Source: an uncultured Bacteroidota bacterium
Lineage (GTDB): Bacteria; Bacteroidota; Bacteroidia; B-17B0; Aurantibacillaceae
Direction of reading: 5' to 3'
Length of the DNA stretch: 64,000 nucleotides
Assembly (NCBI GenBank): GCA_903834765.1
Contig: CAILKE010000050.1
Coordinates: 61,722 to 125,721, forward strand
The position numbers and the translations under genes are program-made. Position 1 is the first letter of the stretch, and every line of letters begins with the position of its first letter. This document shows, piece by piece, positions 36,765-45,982 of this stretch. The notes under the pieces are model-generated. The model was not told where the DNA came from and made no database searches. It saw only the letters and a program-made list of their open reading frames with translations.

Positions 36765-37904
36765 ATGAAACTATTCACATATTTAAAAGGAGATAGAGTA
36801 ATCTGGACAATTGTATTTCTGTTGTCTCTATTATCTATTTTAGTCGTGTATAGTTCTGTTGTAACATTAGCGCATAAATACAAGCAAGGTAATACAGAGT
36901 CGTATTTGATAAAACATGCGATCACTATTTGTGGTGGTATTTTAATTATGTATGTTATTCATAAATTAAAGTATACAATCTTCTCAAGAGTAGCACAAAT
37001 AGGAATAATCTTAGTTATTCCTTTATTATTATTTACCTTACTAAAAGGTGTGAGTGCTGGCGAAGCCAGCAGATGGGTTGAAATTCCAGGGTTAGGGTTA
37101 ACATTTCAATCGTCTGATGTGGCTAAAATTATTTTACTAATTTTTGTAGCGCGAACACTCACGGTAAGACAAGGACAAATAGAAGATTTCAAATCCTTAT
37201 TCAAATATTTGTTATTACCTATTGGTGTTATTTGTCTATTGATATTTCCGGCGAATTTTTCTACAGCAGCCTTGTTGTTTTTAAACTGTTTATTCTTAAT
37301 GTTTGTTGGACAAATAAAAGTAAAATTTATTGCCTATATCTTAGGAGCTTGCATGGCCTTCGCTTTATTATTAGGGATTGTCATTTATCAATTTCCAGAT
37401 GTAATTCCACGTGGCAGAACTTGGAAAGCACGAATAGAAAATTTCTCTGAAGGAGATGCAAAAAATAATTACCAAAGCGAACAAGCAAAAATAGCGATTG
37501 CTACCGGTGGCATTATTGGTAAGGGGCCTGGAAACAGCACGCAACGGGCTTTTTTACCACAAGCATCTTCCGATTTTATTTACGCAATCATTATTGAAGA
37601 ATACGGCTTATTCACTGGGTTTGCGATGATCTTTCTTTACATGATCTTATTATTTAGAGGCATTCGTATTTTAAGAGATTCTGAAAAACCATTTGGAGGA
37701 TTGATGGCAATCGGTTTAAGTTTTAGCTTGGTGTTTCAAGCATTAATCAATATGGCTGTTGCAGTCAATCTATTTCCTGTAACAGGGCAACCATTACCAT
37801 TAGTAAGTATGGGAGGAACCTCAATATGGTTTACCTGTATAGCAATTGGGATTATTTTAAGTGTGAGCAAATCAAACGAAGACAAAGAAGTAATACCTGC
37901 ATAA
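36765..37904 (+). CDS. ftsW: Septal peptidoglycan glycosyltransferase FtsW
   Basis: This 379-residue SEDS-family polytopic membrane protein polymerises lipid II at the septum with FtsI. Features are GDRVIWTIVFLLSLLSILVVYSS at the first helix (about 9-31), ASRWVEIPGLGLTFQSSDVAK (about 100-120), YQSEQAKIAIATGGIIGKGPGNST (about 225-250), SSDFIYAIIIEEYGL, and the C-terminal GQPLPLVSMGGTS signature. The start at 36765 (MKLFTYLKG) is preferred over an ATG-less 19-residue extension from 36708 that is translated repeat DNA. Confidence 0.95.
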   Translation: MKLFTYLKGDRVIWTIVFLLSLLSILVVYSSVVTLAHKYKQGNTESYLIKHAITICGGILIMYVIHKLKYTIFSRVAQIGIILVIPLLLFTLLKGVSAGEASRWVEIPGLGLTFQSSDVAKIILLIFVARTLTVRQGQIEDFKSLFKYLLLPIGVICLLIFPANFSTAALLFLNCLFLMFVGQIKVKFIAYILGACMAFALLLGIVIYQFPDVIPRGRTWKARIENFSEGDAKNNYQSEQAKIAIATGGIIGKGPGNSTQRAFLPQASSDFIYAIIIEEYGLFTGFAMIFLYMILLFRGIRILRDSEKPFGGLMAIGLSFSLVFQALINMAVAVNLFPVTGQPLPLVSMGGTSIWFTCIAIGIILSVSKSNEDKEVIPA

Positions 37905-37910
37905 CTATTA

Positions 37911-37966
37911 GTCACCCTGAACTCGTTTCAGGGTCTCATGAGATGCTGAAACAAGTTCAGCATGAC
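37911..37966. repeat. 56-bp palindromic (REP-like) element between ftsW and murG
   Basis: It runs from GTCA to TGAC and contains two imperfect inverted pairs: CCTGAAC.CGTTTCAGG is its own hairpin, and GCTGAAACAAGTTCAGC forms a second hairpin. In one frame it reads HPELVSGSHEMLKQVQHDK, a string typical of translated intergenic repeats. It fills most of the 86-bp gap before murG. Confidence 0.8.
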
Positions 37967-37990
37967 AAAACAAGAAAGAGTAACAACAAA

Positions 37991-39100
37991 ATGAAACCTT
38001 TGAAAGTCATATTAAGTGGTGGTGGCACAGGCGGGCATATATTCCCAGCTGTAGCGATTGCTAATGAAATAAAAAAACTAGTACCTGATGCTGAAATTCT
38101 ATTTGTTGGTGCCTTAGGAAAAATGGAAATGGAAAAAGTTCCTGCTGCCGGATATAAAATCATTGGCGTTCCTATTGCCGGTTTACAGCGTAAATTCACT
38201 TTATCAAATTTAAAATTACCCTTCCTTATTATACAAAGTCTTTTAAAAACACGAAAGATCGTTAACGAATTTAAACCTGACGTTGTCGTTGGCACTGGTG
38301 GCTATGCTTCCGGTCCATTATTAAAAGCAGCAACTTCCAAGGGTATTCCCGCTTTATTACAAGAACAAAATTCTTATGCAGGAATAACTAATAAAATACT
38401 TTCCAAAAAAGCCAGTAAAATTTGTGTGGCTTATGAAGGAATGGAATCCTTTTTCTCTAAAGAAAAAATTATCCTAACAGGTAATCCCGTGCGACAAGAT
38501 ATTACAAACATTGCCGCTAAACGCGATGAAGCTTTTGATTTTTTTAAATTAGATAAAACAAAAAAAACTATTTTAGTCGTTGGCGGAAGCCTTGGCGCAA
38601 AAGGCATTAACGAGGCTATGAGTGAAGGATTACAATCTTTAGCCGACCAGAACATTCAGTTGATTTGGCAAACAGGTAAAACTTATTTTGAAATAGCTAA
38701 ACAACAAACAGCACCATTCGAATCAAAAAATATCAGAGCGGTTGATTTCATCACTCGTATGGATTTAGCTTATGCATTTGCAGATGTCGTTATTTCAAGG
38801 GCTGGCGCTGGCGCTATTTCTGAATTATGCATTGTTTCAAAACCTTCTATTTTAGTTCCTTTACCAACTGCTGCCGAAGATCATCAAACAAAAAATGCGA
38901 TGTCTTTAGTTAATAAAAAGGCAGCGTTATTAGTAAAAGACATAGAAGCAAAAACTACTTTGATAACACAAGCAATTGCCTTAATCAACAATGAAGCTCT
39001 TCGGCAAGAATTAAGTAAAAACTGTGGAGCTCTAGCCTTACCGAATTCGACTAGTATCATCGCACACGAAGTTTTAAAATTAGCTAACTACGTCTTATAA
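37991..39100 (+). CDS. murG: Undecaprenyl-PP-MurNAc-pentapeptide:GlcNAc transferase
   Basis: This 369-residue GT28 enzyme converts lipid I to lipid II at the inner face of the membrane. The N-terminal loop is LSGGGTGGHIFPAVAIA (about 8-24), followed by GTGGYASGPLL (about 102-112), LLQEQNSYAGITNK, TGNPVRQDI, GGSLGAKGINEA (about 198-209) and SRAGAGAISELCIV (about 270-283). The start at 37991 (MKPLKVILSGG) is correct: the open frame extends upstream to 37826, but that part is ftsW in another frame plus a palindromic repeat. MurC begins 1 bp after its stop. Confidence 0.96.
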   Translation: MKPLKVILSGGGTGGHIFPAVAIANEIKKLVPDAEILFVGALGKMEMEKVPAAGYKIIGVPIAGLQRKFTLSNLKLPFLIIQSLLKTRKIVNEFKPDVVVGTGGYASGPLLKAATSKGIPALLQEQNSYAGITNKILSKKASKICVAYEGMESFFSKEKIILTGNPVRQDITNIAAKRDEAFDFFKLDKTKKTILVVGGSLGAKGINEAMSEGLQSLADQNIQLIWQTGKTYFEIAKQQTAPFESKNIRAVDFITRMDLAYAFADVVISRAGAGAISELCIVSKPSILVPLPTAAEDHQTKNAMSLVNKKAALLVKDIEAKTTLITQAIALINNEALRQELSKNCGALALPNSTSIIAHEVLKLANYVL

Positions 39101-39101
39101 T

Positions 39102-40490
39102 ATGAATATTCTAAATTACAAATTATATTATTTCCTAGGCGTTGGTGGCATCGGCATGAGTGCTTTAGCTCGCTATTTCAATCATTACGGCAAAACAGTA
39201 TTTGGGTATGATAAAACAGAAACAACATTAACCAAACAATTACATCAAGAAGGTATTCAAATTCATTACCACGAAAACGAAACGTTTGTATCCGACTTAT
39301 TTTCTAAATATAACAAAGAAGAAATATTAGTCATCTATACACCTGCTTTGCCAAAGGATTTCAAAGAATTAATATATGCACAAAAACATCAGTATAATTT
39401 ACAAAAACGTGCTTGGGTTTTAGGAGAAATCACTAAACAATTTAAAACAATTGCTATTGCTGGGACACATGGAAAAACAACGACCACAGCCCTTGTCACT
39501 CATATATTAAAATCGGGTGGAATAAATTGTTTTGCCTTTTTAGGTGGCATCTCTCAAAACTATCATACCAATTTATTATTAGGAGACGCGTCCAATAAAG
39601 ATGCTTATGTGGTAGTTGAAGCAGATGAATATGATCGTTCATTTTTAACCTTACATCCTTACATCACAGTTATTACAAGCGTTGACGCGGATCATTTAGA
39701 TATTTATGATAATGCCAATGCGATGTTAGAAACCTATACACAATTTGCTTCACAGGTAAAAGAAAATGGATTTTTGATTGTTAAAAAAACTGTTGATAAC
39801 GATTTGAATCTCAGCAATAAACGGTTAATCTACAGCTTAAATTTAGATACTGAATATTCTGCAAACTCTATTCATATTATTGATGGTCAATTTTGTTACA
39901 ACATCAATAGTCCGATAGAGCCTGTATACCAAGTGGCTATTGGGTTACCGGGTTTGCATAATGTAGAAAATTCTATAGCTGCAGTTGCTGTAGCACAACA
40001 ATTAGGCATTAAGGGCGATGATATTAACAAAGCCTTACGTTCTTTTAAAGGAGTAAAACGAAGATTTGATTACCGCGTAAAATCAAGCTCTGTGGTATAT
40101 ATAGATGATTATGCTCATCATCCGGAAGAATTAAAGGCTGCTATTACAGCTGCTAAACAATTATTTCCTGATAAAAAAATAATGGGCATTTTTCAACCAC
40201 ATCTATTTTCACGCACACGCGATTTTGCTGATGGTTTTGCTGAAAGCCTTGATTTATTAGATGTTTGCGTGCTATTGGAAATTTATCCGGCTCGAGAAAA
40301 CCCAATTGAAGGTATTAATTCTCAAATGCTATTAGATAAAATGAAAAGCAAGCATAAGATTTTAGTGAAAAAAGAAAACGTGATCGAATTTTTAAAAACA
40401 CAGTCTGTTGAAGTAGTAATGACATTAGGAGCAGGAGATATAGACACCTTAATTGAACCGATAGAGACATTGTTGAGCGAAGGGAAGTAA
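39102..40490 (+). CDS. murC: UDP-N-acetylmuramate:L-alanine ligase
   Basis: This 462-residue Mur ligase performs the first peptide-adding step. It has an N-terminal GVGGIGMSALARYFNHYG (about 12-29), an ATP loop AGTHGKTTTTALV (about 122-134), VVEADEYDRSFLTLHP (about 171-186), SVDADHLDIYDN and the C-terminal DDYAHHPEELKA (about 335-346), with FQPHLFSRTRDF, a MurC signature. Spacing to murG is a single base, so the two are translated together. A 134-bp gap with repeat DNA separates it from ftsQ. Confidence 0.97.
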   Translation: MNILNYKLYYFLGVGGIGMSALARYFNHYGKTVFGYDKTETTLTKQLHQEGIQIHYHENETFVSDLFSKYNKEEILVIYTPALPKDFKELIYAQKHQYNLQKRAWVLGEITKQFKTIAIAGTHGKTTTTALVTHILKSGGINCFAFLGGISQNYHTNLLLGDASNKDAYVVVEADEYDRSFLTLHPYITVITSVDADHLDIYDNANAMLETYTQFASQVKENGFLIVKKTVDNDLNLSNKRLIYSLNLDTEYSANSIHIIDGQFCYNINSPIEPVYQVAIGLPGLHNVENSIAAVAVAQQLGIKGDDINKALRSFKGVKRRFDYRVKSSSVVYIDDYAHHPEELKAAITAAKQLFPDKKIMGIFQPHLFSRTRDFADGFAESLDLLDVCVLLEIYPARENPIEGINSQMLLDKMKSKHKILVKKENVIEFLKTQSVEVVMTLGAGDIDTLIEPIETLLSEGK

Positions 40491-40534
40491 GGGACTAAAG
40501 AGACAGAAGAGATAACGAGAATTAAATAAAAAGT

Positions 40535-40562
40535 TTTGTCAGTTCGAGCGAAGTCGAGAACA
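40535..40562. repeat. GTCA-GTTCGAGCGAAGTCGAGAA intergenic repeat, murC-ftsQ gap
   Basis: This is one of the best copies of the GAGCGAAGTCGAG element (compare 45817-45852). It is flanked by AAAGTTTTGTC on the left and AACAAAAAACTTT on the right, an outer inverted pair. The adjacent DNA (40490-40525) has a GGGACTAAAGAGA motif repeated at 42829-42847. Confidence 0.65.
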
Positions 40563-40624
40563 AAAAACTTTCTCAACGAACTCTAAAACTCTTTTACTCT
40601 GTGTTGAAAAAATGAAAAAGTAAA

Positions 40625-41437
40625 ATGAAAAAAATAAGTACAAAAAAAATACTAACACTCGTTCTTTGGATTATTGGATTATCAGGCTTAATAGCAACTT
40701 TAGCATTTGCCACTAATAAAGAAAAAACTATTCTTTCAGAACATTTAAGCGTAGCAATTAGTAATACAAATGACAATGCGTTTATTGATGAGGAAGATGT
40801 TAAATTATTTTTCAAAGAGCGAAGAGATTCTATCCTTCATGCTGAAATAAAAAATATACATGTCACGCAATTAGAAAAAGCATTGAACGCTCACCCTGCT
40901 ATTGAAAATGCAGAAGTTTCAGTTGATGTGAATGGCGATGTGAATGTAAATGTGACGCAACGCACACCCGTTGTTCGTATTATCAATTTGGACGGCGAAA
41001 GTTATTATATCGATTCACAATCGAAATTGATGCCATTGAATGAAAACTATACGGCACGCGTCATCATCGCTACTGGAAATATTTTTGAACCATATGCACA
41101 ACGCTATAGCATTTCAGTAAATGACATTGCCAAAAACGAATTATTTAGCAAAGTCTCTGTGTTAGATGATATTTATGCGGTGACGCAATACATCAATAAA
41201 GACAGTGTTTTAACAAGCCTGATACATCAAATTAACATTACTAATGATAAAGAAATAGAATTATTTCCATCCATTGGTAATCATAAAATCATATTCGGAG
41301 ATGCTCAAAACATCGAAGAAAAATTTAATAAGTTAAAATTATTTTACATCGAAGGACTTAATAAAACCGACGGTTGGAATAAATATTCAATCGTTAATAT
41401 AAAATATAAAAACCAAGTGGTTTGCACTAAAAAATAA
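40625..41437 (+). CDS. ftsQ: Cell division protein FtsQ
   Basis: This 270-residue single-pass membrane protein of the divisome has a basic cytoplasmic tail (MKKISTKKI), a transmembrane helix at about 11-29, and a POTRA-like periplasmic domain (about 55-115). The domain contains QLEKALNAHPAIENAEVSVDVNGDVNVNVTQRTPVVRI, the usual FtsQ pattern of a helix followed by paired strands ending in V.QR.P..R. The beta domain follows (YYIDSQSKLMPLN). It connects FtsL-type proteins to FtsA/FtsZ and precedes ftsA by 4 bp. Confidence 0.9.
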   Translation: MKKISTKKILTLVLWIIGLSGLIATLAFATNKEKTILSEHLSVAISNTNDNAFIDEEDVKLFFKERRDSILHAEIKNIHVTQLEKALNAHPAIENAEVSVDVNGDVNVNVTQRTPVVRIINLDGESYYIDSQSKLMPLNENYTARVIIATGNIFEPYAQRYSISVNDIAKNELFSKVSVLDDIYAVTQYINKDSVLTSLIHQINITNDKEIELFPSIGNHKIIFGDAQNIEEKFNKLKLFYIEGLNKTDGWNKYSIVNIKYKNQVVCTKK

Positions 41438-41441
41438 GTTT

Positions 41442-42806
41442 ATGGAAAATAAACCAACAGATCAAAAAGAAGTATTTAATCAAGAACTAGTTGTTGGACT
41501 AGATATTGGTACAACTAAAATTGCAGCCATTGTTGGTTTCAAAAACCAATTTGGTAAAATTGAAATTTTAAGTGTCGGTAAATCCGAATCGCTTGGTGTT
41601 CACCGCGGAGTGGTTGCAAACATAGAGCAAACCATCGAGTCCATTAAAGCTGCCATTCGTATCGCATCTGATAAAGCAAATATCGATATCGAAGAAGTGA
41701 TTGTTGGTATCGCTGGACAGCATATTAAAAGTATGCAACACCGCGGCATGATCACTCGTAAATCATTAGAAGAAGAAGTAAGTCAAGCAGATGTTGATCA
41801 ATTAATTGATAACATGCACCGTTTGAAAACTCCTGACGGCGAAGAGATTATTCATGTGATTCCTCAGGAATATATTATTGATAACGAAAGTGGTATACGC
41901 TTTCCAATAGGGCATTCGGGAATGCGTTTAGAAGGTCATTTCCATATCATCACTGGTCAGGTATCTGCCGTAAAAAATATCATCAAATGTGTAGACCGTG
42001 CAAAATTAGTAACGGTTGATTTACACCTTGAACCTTTAGCAAGTGCTGACGCAGTATTAAGCGACGAAGAAAAAGAAGCAGGTGTTGTATTAGTTGACAT
42101 AGGTGGTGGAACAACCGACGTTGCTATTTTCTATGATGGCATTATCCGTCATACCGCTGTTATTCCATTTGGAGGAAATATCATTACAGATGATATCAAA
42201 GAAGGTTGTGGTATCATTAAAACTCAAGCAGAACAATTGAAAATGCGTTTCGGTTCGGCGTTAGCACAAGAAAATCAATTGAACGAAGTAATATCAATAC
42301 CAGGTTTAAGAGGACGTCCGCACAAAGAAATTTCAGTGAATACCTTAGCGCAAATTATTCAAGCGCGTATGGAAGAAATTTTAGAGTTCGTTTTATTTGA
42401 AATAAAATCTTCAGGCTTTGAACGCAAATTAGCTGGAGGAATTGTAATTACAGGCGGTGGCGCTCAATTGAAACACTTACAACAATTAGTGATGTTAACT
42501 ACTGGTATGGATTGCCGTATTGGCACACCTAACGAACACTTAGCTGGTGCTGATGATGAATTGAAAAACCCAATGTATGCAACAGGTATTGGTTTGGTAA
42601 TGAAAGGTATTGAAAAATATGAGCGTGATGCAAAACGTGGCGCTAATCTCTCTAAACCATTCGAAGAAAAACCAGCACAAAAAATACCTGAAACTATTAA
42701 GAAAGAAAAAACAAGCGTCACTGGACATTCTAAACAAAAAGCAGGAGACTTCTTTGGATCTTTGATTAGCAAGGCAAAAGATTGGATGAGTGATGACGTA
42801 GAGTAA
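41442..42806 (+). CDS. ftsA: Cell division protein FtsA
   Basis: This 454-residue actin-like ATPase tethers FtsZ to the membrane. It has VGLDIGTTKIAAIVG (phosphate 1, about 18-32), a 1C domain (about 90-170), VVLVDIGGGTTDVAIF (phosphate 2, about 210-225) and GGIVITGGGAQLKHLQQL (adenosine motif, about 328-345). A long charged linker leads to a C-terminal amphipathic helix (GSLISKAKDWMSDD) that would bind the membrane. It is 4 bp after ftsQ and 130 bp before ftsZ. Confidence 0.96.
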   Translation: MENKPTDQKEVFNQELVVGLDIGTTKIAAIVGFKNQFGKIEILSVGKSESLGVHRGVVANIEQTIESIKAAIRIASDKANIDIEEVIVGIAGQHIKSMQHRGMITRKSLEEEVSQADVDQLIDNMHRLKTPDGEEIIHVIPQEYIIDNESGIRFPIGHSGMRLEGHFHIITGQVSAVKNIIKCVDRAKLVTVDLHLEPLASADAVLSDEEKEAGVVLVDIGGGTTDVAIFYDGIIRHTAVIPFGGNIITDDIKEGCGIIKTQAEQLKMRFGSALAQENQLNEVISIPGLRGRPHKEISVNTLAQIIQARMEEILEFVLFEIKSSGFERKLAGGIVITGGGAQLKHLQQLVMLTTGMDCRIGTPNEHLAGADDELKNPMYATGIGLVMKGIEKYERDAKRGANLSKPFEEKPAQKIPETIKKEKTSVTGHSKQKAGDFFGSLISKAKDWMSDDVE

Positions 42807-42860
42807 AAGACACAAAAGATTGAAGAGACAAAAGGGACTAAAGAGATAAATAAAAACAGC

Positions 42861-42890
42861 GTAGTCACTTCGTCCGGAGAAATCGAGAAG
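42861..42890. repeat. Degenerate GTCACTTCG...TCGAGAAG repeat, ftsA-ftsZ gap
   Basis: GTCACTTCGTCCGGAGAAATCGAGAAG looks like a diverged member of the GAGCGAAGTCGAG family. It is next to AGAGACAAAAGGGACTAAAG (42820-42843), a low-complexity motif also present after murC. Confidence 0.4.
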
Positions 42891-42936
42891 TAAAAAAATA
42901 AAATAAATAAAAATTAAAACATTAAAACAATATACC

Positions 42937-44544
42937 ATGATGCAATTTGAATTACCTCAAGAAGAAAGCTCAATTATTAAAGTGATTGGCGTAGGTGGTG
43001 GCGGAAGTAACGCTGTAAACCACATGTTCCGTTTAGGAATTAAAGGTGTCGATTTCATAATATGTAATACCGATAAACAAGCACTAACCAAAAGCCCTGT
43101 GCCTCATAAAATACAATTAGGTAATTCTTTAACAAGAGGATTAGGTGCTGGTGCTAAGCCGGAAATTGGTCGCGACTCTGCTTTGGAAAGCATTGATGAA
43201 ATCAAAAATTTATTGAAAGATAATACCGAAATGGTATTCATCACTGCTGGTTTAGGCGGTGGTACCGGAACTGGTGCTGCTCCCGTAATTGCTTCTATTG
43301 CTAAAGAATTGGGCATCTTAACAGTTGGTATCGTCACTATTCCTTTTTCGTTTGAAGGAAAAAAACGTAGAGAGCAAGCTGAAAAAGGATTAGAGGAAAT
43401 GAAAAAATATGTAGATACATTAATCGTTATTGGTAACGATAAATTACGCGACATATATGGTAGTTTAAAAATGACCGAAGCATTTGCTCATGCTGATAAT
43501 GTATTAACAAGCGCTGCTAAATCTATTGCAGAAATAATCAGTCTACACATGCACATGAATGTGGATTTTAATGATGTGAAAACAGTGATGCAAGATAGCG
43601 GTGTAGCTATTATGGGTTCTGCTATTGCAAGTGGCGAGAAACGTGCGTTACGTGCTGTTGAAAATGCTTTGATTTCTCCTTTATTAAATGATAACGATAT
43701 TTCCGGTGCTCGTCACGTCTTATTAAATATCATGAGCGGAAGTGATGATATTGAAATGGATGAGTTTGGTGAGATTACTGATTTTATTCAGGAAGCTGCC
43801 GGTGGCACTGCTGAATTAATTACAGGTTACGGTACAGATCCATCATTAGGTGATAACGTATCTGTAACAATTATTGCAACAGGTTTCAATTCAAAAATAA
43901 ATTCAGGTTACGAAGCACCAATGGTGCAAGAACGTAAAGTGGTAAAATTAGACGAGCCAATGGCGACTAAAATTGAGCCTGTTCAAACATCCATCATTGA
44001 CGAAATACAAAGCGTAGAACCTTTTATTTTTACAAAAGAGGTGACTGATGAAGTAAAAAATTCAGATACATCAGAAGAAATTTCTTCACCAGTAAATGAA
44101 ATAGAAGAACCTAAAACTCCTGAAATAAAAGTATACTCTTTTGATGAAGAAATTACGACATCTTTCGAACTAACGCCTGAAGCGATAGAAACACCAAACA
44201 TCATAAACGAAACACCAAAACAAGAATTCGTAATCAATGATGTAACTAATGTGTCAGAAGTAAACTCTAAACAACAAGTAGAAGCAAATAGCCGCGAAGA
44301 GCAAATTCGTTTGGCACAAGAGCGTATTAAAAAATTAAAAGAGTTAACGCTTAAAATGAAAACGCCGGAAGGCTTAGCGCACTTAGAAAAAGAATCAGCA
44401 TGGCAACGTAAACAAATCAGCATCGAAAACAACGCAACGCCATCAACTGAATCTCAAGTATCTCGTTACACCTTAGGTAAAGACGAAAACAATAATACAG
44501 AGATTCGTCCAAACAATTCGTTCTTACACGATAACGTTGATTAA
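42937..44544 (+). CDS. ftsZ: Cell division protein FtsZ
   Basis: This 535-residue tubulin-like GTPase forms the Z-ring. It has the N-terminal IKVIGVGGGGSNAVNHMF (about 14-31), the tubulin signature GGLGGGTGTGAAPVIASIAK (about 105-124), TIPFSFEGKKRREQA and NVDFNDVKTVMQDSGVAIMG. A long acidic linker (about 325-505) accounts for the extra length compared with the 380-residue enterobacterial protein, and the conserved Bacteroidota tail NNSFLHDNVD ends it and should bind FtsA. ATG codons occur at 42937 and 42940. It is the last gene of the dcw cluster. Confidence 0.97.
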   Translation: MMQFELPQEESSIIKVIGVGGGGSNAVNHMFRLGIKGVDFIICNTDKQALTKSPVPHKIQLGNSLTRGLGAGAKPEIGRDSALESIDEIKNLLKDNTEMVFITAGLGGGTGTGAAPVIASIAKELGILTVGIVTIPFSFEGKKRREQAEKGLEEMKKYVDTLIVIGNDKLRDIYGSLKMTEAFAHADNVLTSAAKSIAEIISLHMHMNVDFNDVKTVMQDSGVAIMGSAIASGEKRALRAVENALISPLLNDNDISGARHVLLNIMSGSDDIEMDEFGEITDFIQEAAGGTAELITGYGTDPSLGDNVSVTIIATGFNSKINSGYEAPMVQERKVVKLDEPMATKIEPVQTSIIDEIQSVEPFIFTKEVTDEVKNSDTSEEISSPVNEIEEPKTPEIKVYSFDEEITTSFELTPEAIETPNIINETPKQEFVINDVTNVSEVNSKQQVEANSREEQIRLAQERIKKLKELTLKMKTPEGLAHLEKESAWQRKQISIENNATPSTESQVSRYTLGKDENNNTEIRPNNSFLHDNVD

Positions 44545-44565
44545 TAAGATATCGCACTAAATATA

Positions 44566-44594
44566 AAACCCTTGCATAACAGCGAGGGTTTTTT
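44566..44594 (+). terminator. Intrinsic terminator closing the dcw cluster
   Basis: The stem AAACCCTTGC (44566-44575) pairs with GCGAGGGTTT (44582-44591) with one G-T pair and a 6-nt loop. It is followed by TTTTG. It lies 21 bp after the ftsZ stop. Confidence 0.85.
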
Positions 44595-44638
44595 GTTTAA
44601 ACTCATAAAATGCAATAAATGTGCGATATTAAAAATGC

Positions 44639-45664
44639 TTAAAGACTTGTCCAAGTAGTTAAACCTTGTTGAGTAAATTTAAAGGATTGTACTCTGCCTC
44701 CCAAATTTTCAATAGCTCTTGCTACTTTTATTTTAGTAACAGCAGGACAATAAAAAAACATAAAGCCTCCACCACCTGCTCCCGATATTTTTCCACCGGT
44801 TGCGCCTGTTTTAATAGCCGTTTGGTAAACGTTATCAATGAGCTCATTACTGATCGAATGTGCCATTTGTTTTTTGTTGGTCCATCCAAAATGCAAAATC
44901 TCTCCAATGGTAGCTAAATCGCCCCGCAACAAACTATCTTTCATTTGTAAGGCCTGATCTTTCAAATTATGCATCGCATCAATAGATTTTTCATTTTTAT
45001 CTTTTACATTTTTTACCTGCTCATTAATAATGGTAGCTGATAACCGTTGTGTGGCTGTAAAGTATAATAACAAATTGCATTCTAATTCATACAACACCTC
45101 ATCCTTTAATTGCAAAGGATTTACAATGACTTTATCATCCGCTAAAAATTCCATGAAATTAATGCCGCCAAACGTAGCAGCATATTGATCTTGCTTGCCT
45201 CCACTCATATTCAAATCTTTTCGTTCTATTTCATATGCTAAACGCGCAATGTCGTATTTACCTAACGGTAATTTCAACCACTCTACAAAAGCGCCTAATA
45301 ACGAAACAACAATCGTAGATGATGTTCCAAGACCTGAACCCTGAGGAGCTTCAATATATGAAGTCAAACGAAATGATAAAGGCTTTAATTTAAATTCTTT
45401 AATAATACGGTTATACACACCTATAAATAATTCAAAGCCTTCTACTATTTTTAGTTGTTCTTCTGACTTTACGGATAAAGTTTTATCTGTGCCATCAATA
45501 CAAAACTCAATCATTGCGTTATCAAACGGTTCGAGACTTGCATAAGCATATAAATCAATGGTAGTATTTAAAATGGCGCCACCATAAATATCACTGTACG
45601 GCGAAACGTCCGTACCTCCGCCCGCTAAACCAATTCTTAATGGTGCTTTACTTCGAATGATCAT
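44639..45664 (-). CDS. Sugar GHMP kinase, HddA-like (heptose-7-phosphate kinase type)
   Basis: This 341-residue GHMP-superfamily kinase has the N-terminal IIRSKAPLRIGLAGGGTDVS (about 2-21) with the family's substrate loop, the ATP motif EAPQGSGLGTSSTIVVSLL (about 103-121), and motif 3 TGGKISGAGGGGFMFFYCP (about 283-301). It matches D-glycero-alpha-D-manno-heptose-7-phosphate kinases and fucokinase-like enzymes. No other heptose gene is nearby, so the sugar is uncertain. The start at 45664 (MIIRSKAPLR) is used; 20 upstream residues from 45724 are not family-like. Confidence 0.85.
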   Translation of the reverse strand: MIIRSKAPLRIGLAGGGTDVSPYSDIYGGAILNTTIDLYAYASLEPFDNAMIEFCIDGTDKTLSVKSEEQLKIVEGFELFIGVYNRIIKEFKLKPLSFRLTSYIEAPQGSGLGTSSTIVVSLLGAFVEWLKLPLGKYDIARLAYEIERKDLNMSGGKQDQYAATFGGINFMEFLADDKVIVNPLQLKDEVLYELECNLLLYFTATQRLSATIINEQVKNVKDKNEKSIDAMHNLKDQALQMKDSLLRGDLATIGEILHFGWTNKKQMAHSISNELIDNVYQTAIKTGATGGKISGAGGGGFMFFYCPAVTKIKVARAIENLGGRVQSFKFTQQGLTTWTSL

Positions 45665-45816
45665 CTTATAATAAACTAAATTAAGGTATTGCGAATTATA
45701 TTTTAAAAGGTATAACTCATGCACTAAAGATAAATAAATACTTTGGTTTTAATAATTATAGATTTCTATTCTTTCAGTTTAATAGTTCCAAGTATAAAAA
45801 CAAATAGTTCATTTTA

Positions 45817-45887
45817 TTTTTTGTCACATCGAGCGAAGTCGAGATGTAATAATTAGTTCTTCACGCACAATGCGTGACTCGAACTAA
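45817..45887. repeat. Double palindromic intergenic element
   Basis: The first part, 45823-45845, is GTCACATCGAGCGAAGTCGA and its close, a member of the GAGCGAAGTCGAG family. The second part is a strong hairpin: TTAGTTC (45853-45859) with GAACTAA (45881-45887), and inside it TCACGCA (45861-45867) with TGCGTGA (45871-45877). It occupies most of the unannotated 318-bp gap between the GHMP kinase start and the skp terminator. Nothing coding is seen. Confidence 0.7.
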
Positions 45888-45930
45888 CATTGCCTTATTT
45901 GATATTTTATAAAAAATCACTAGTCAAAAA

Positions 45931-45960
45931 AAATCCCTTTAACTTTCATTAAAGGGATTT
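45931..45960 (-). terminator. Terminator of the uppS-bamA-skp-skp operon
   Basis: A perfect 12-bp stem (45931-45942 with 45949-45960) with a 6-nt loop is followed on the minus strand by TTTTTGAC. It lies 23 bp after the last skp stop. Confidence 0.88.
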
Positions 45961-45982
45961 TAGATTTATAACTTATTAAAAA

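Noticed and set aside
37826..37990. Upstream extension of murG with its own ATG
   Set aside because: The first part is ftsW in another frame and the rest is a palindromic repeat; MurG homology begins at 37991.
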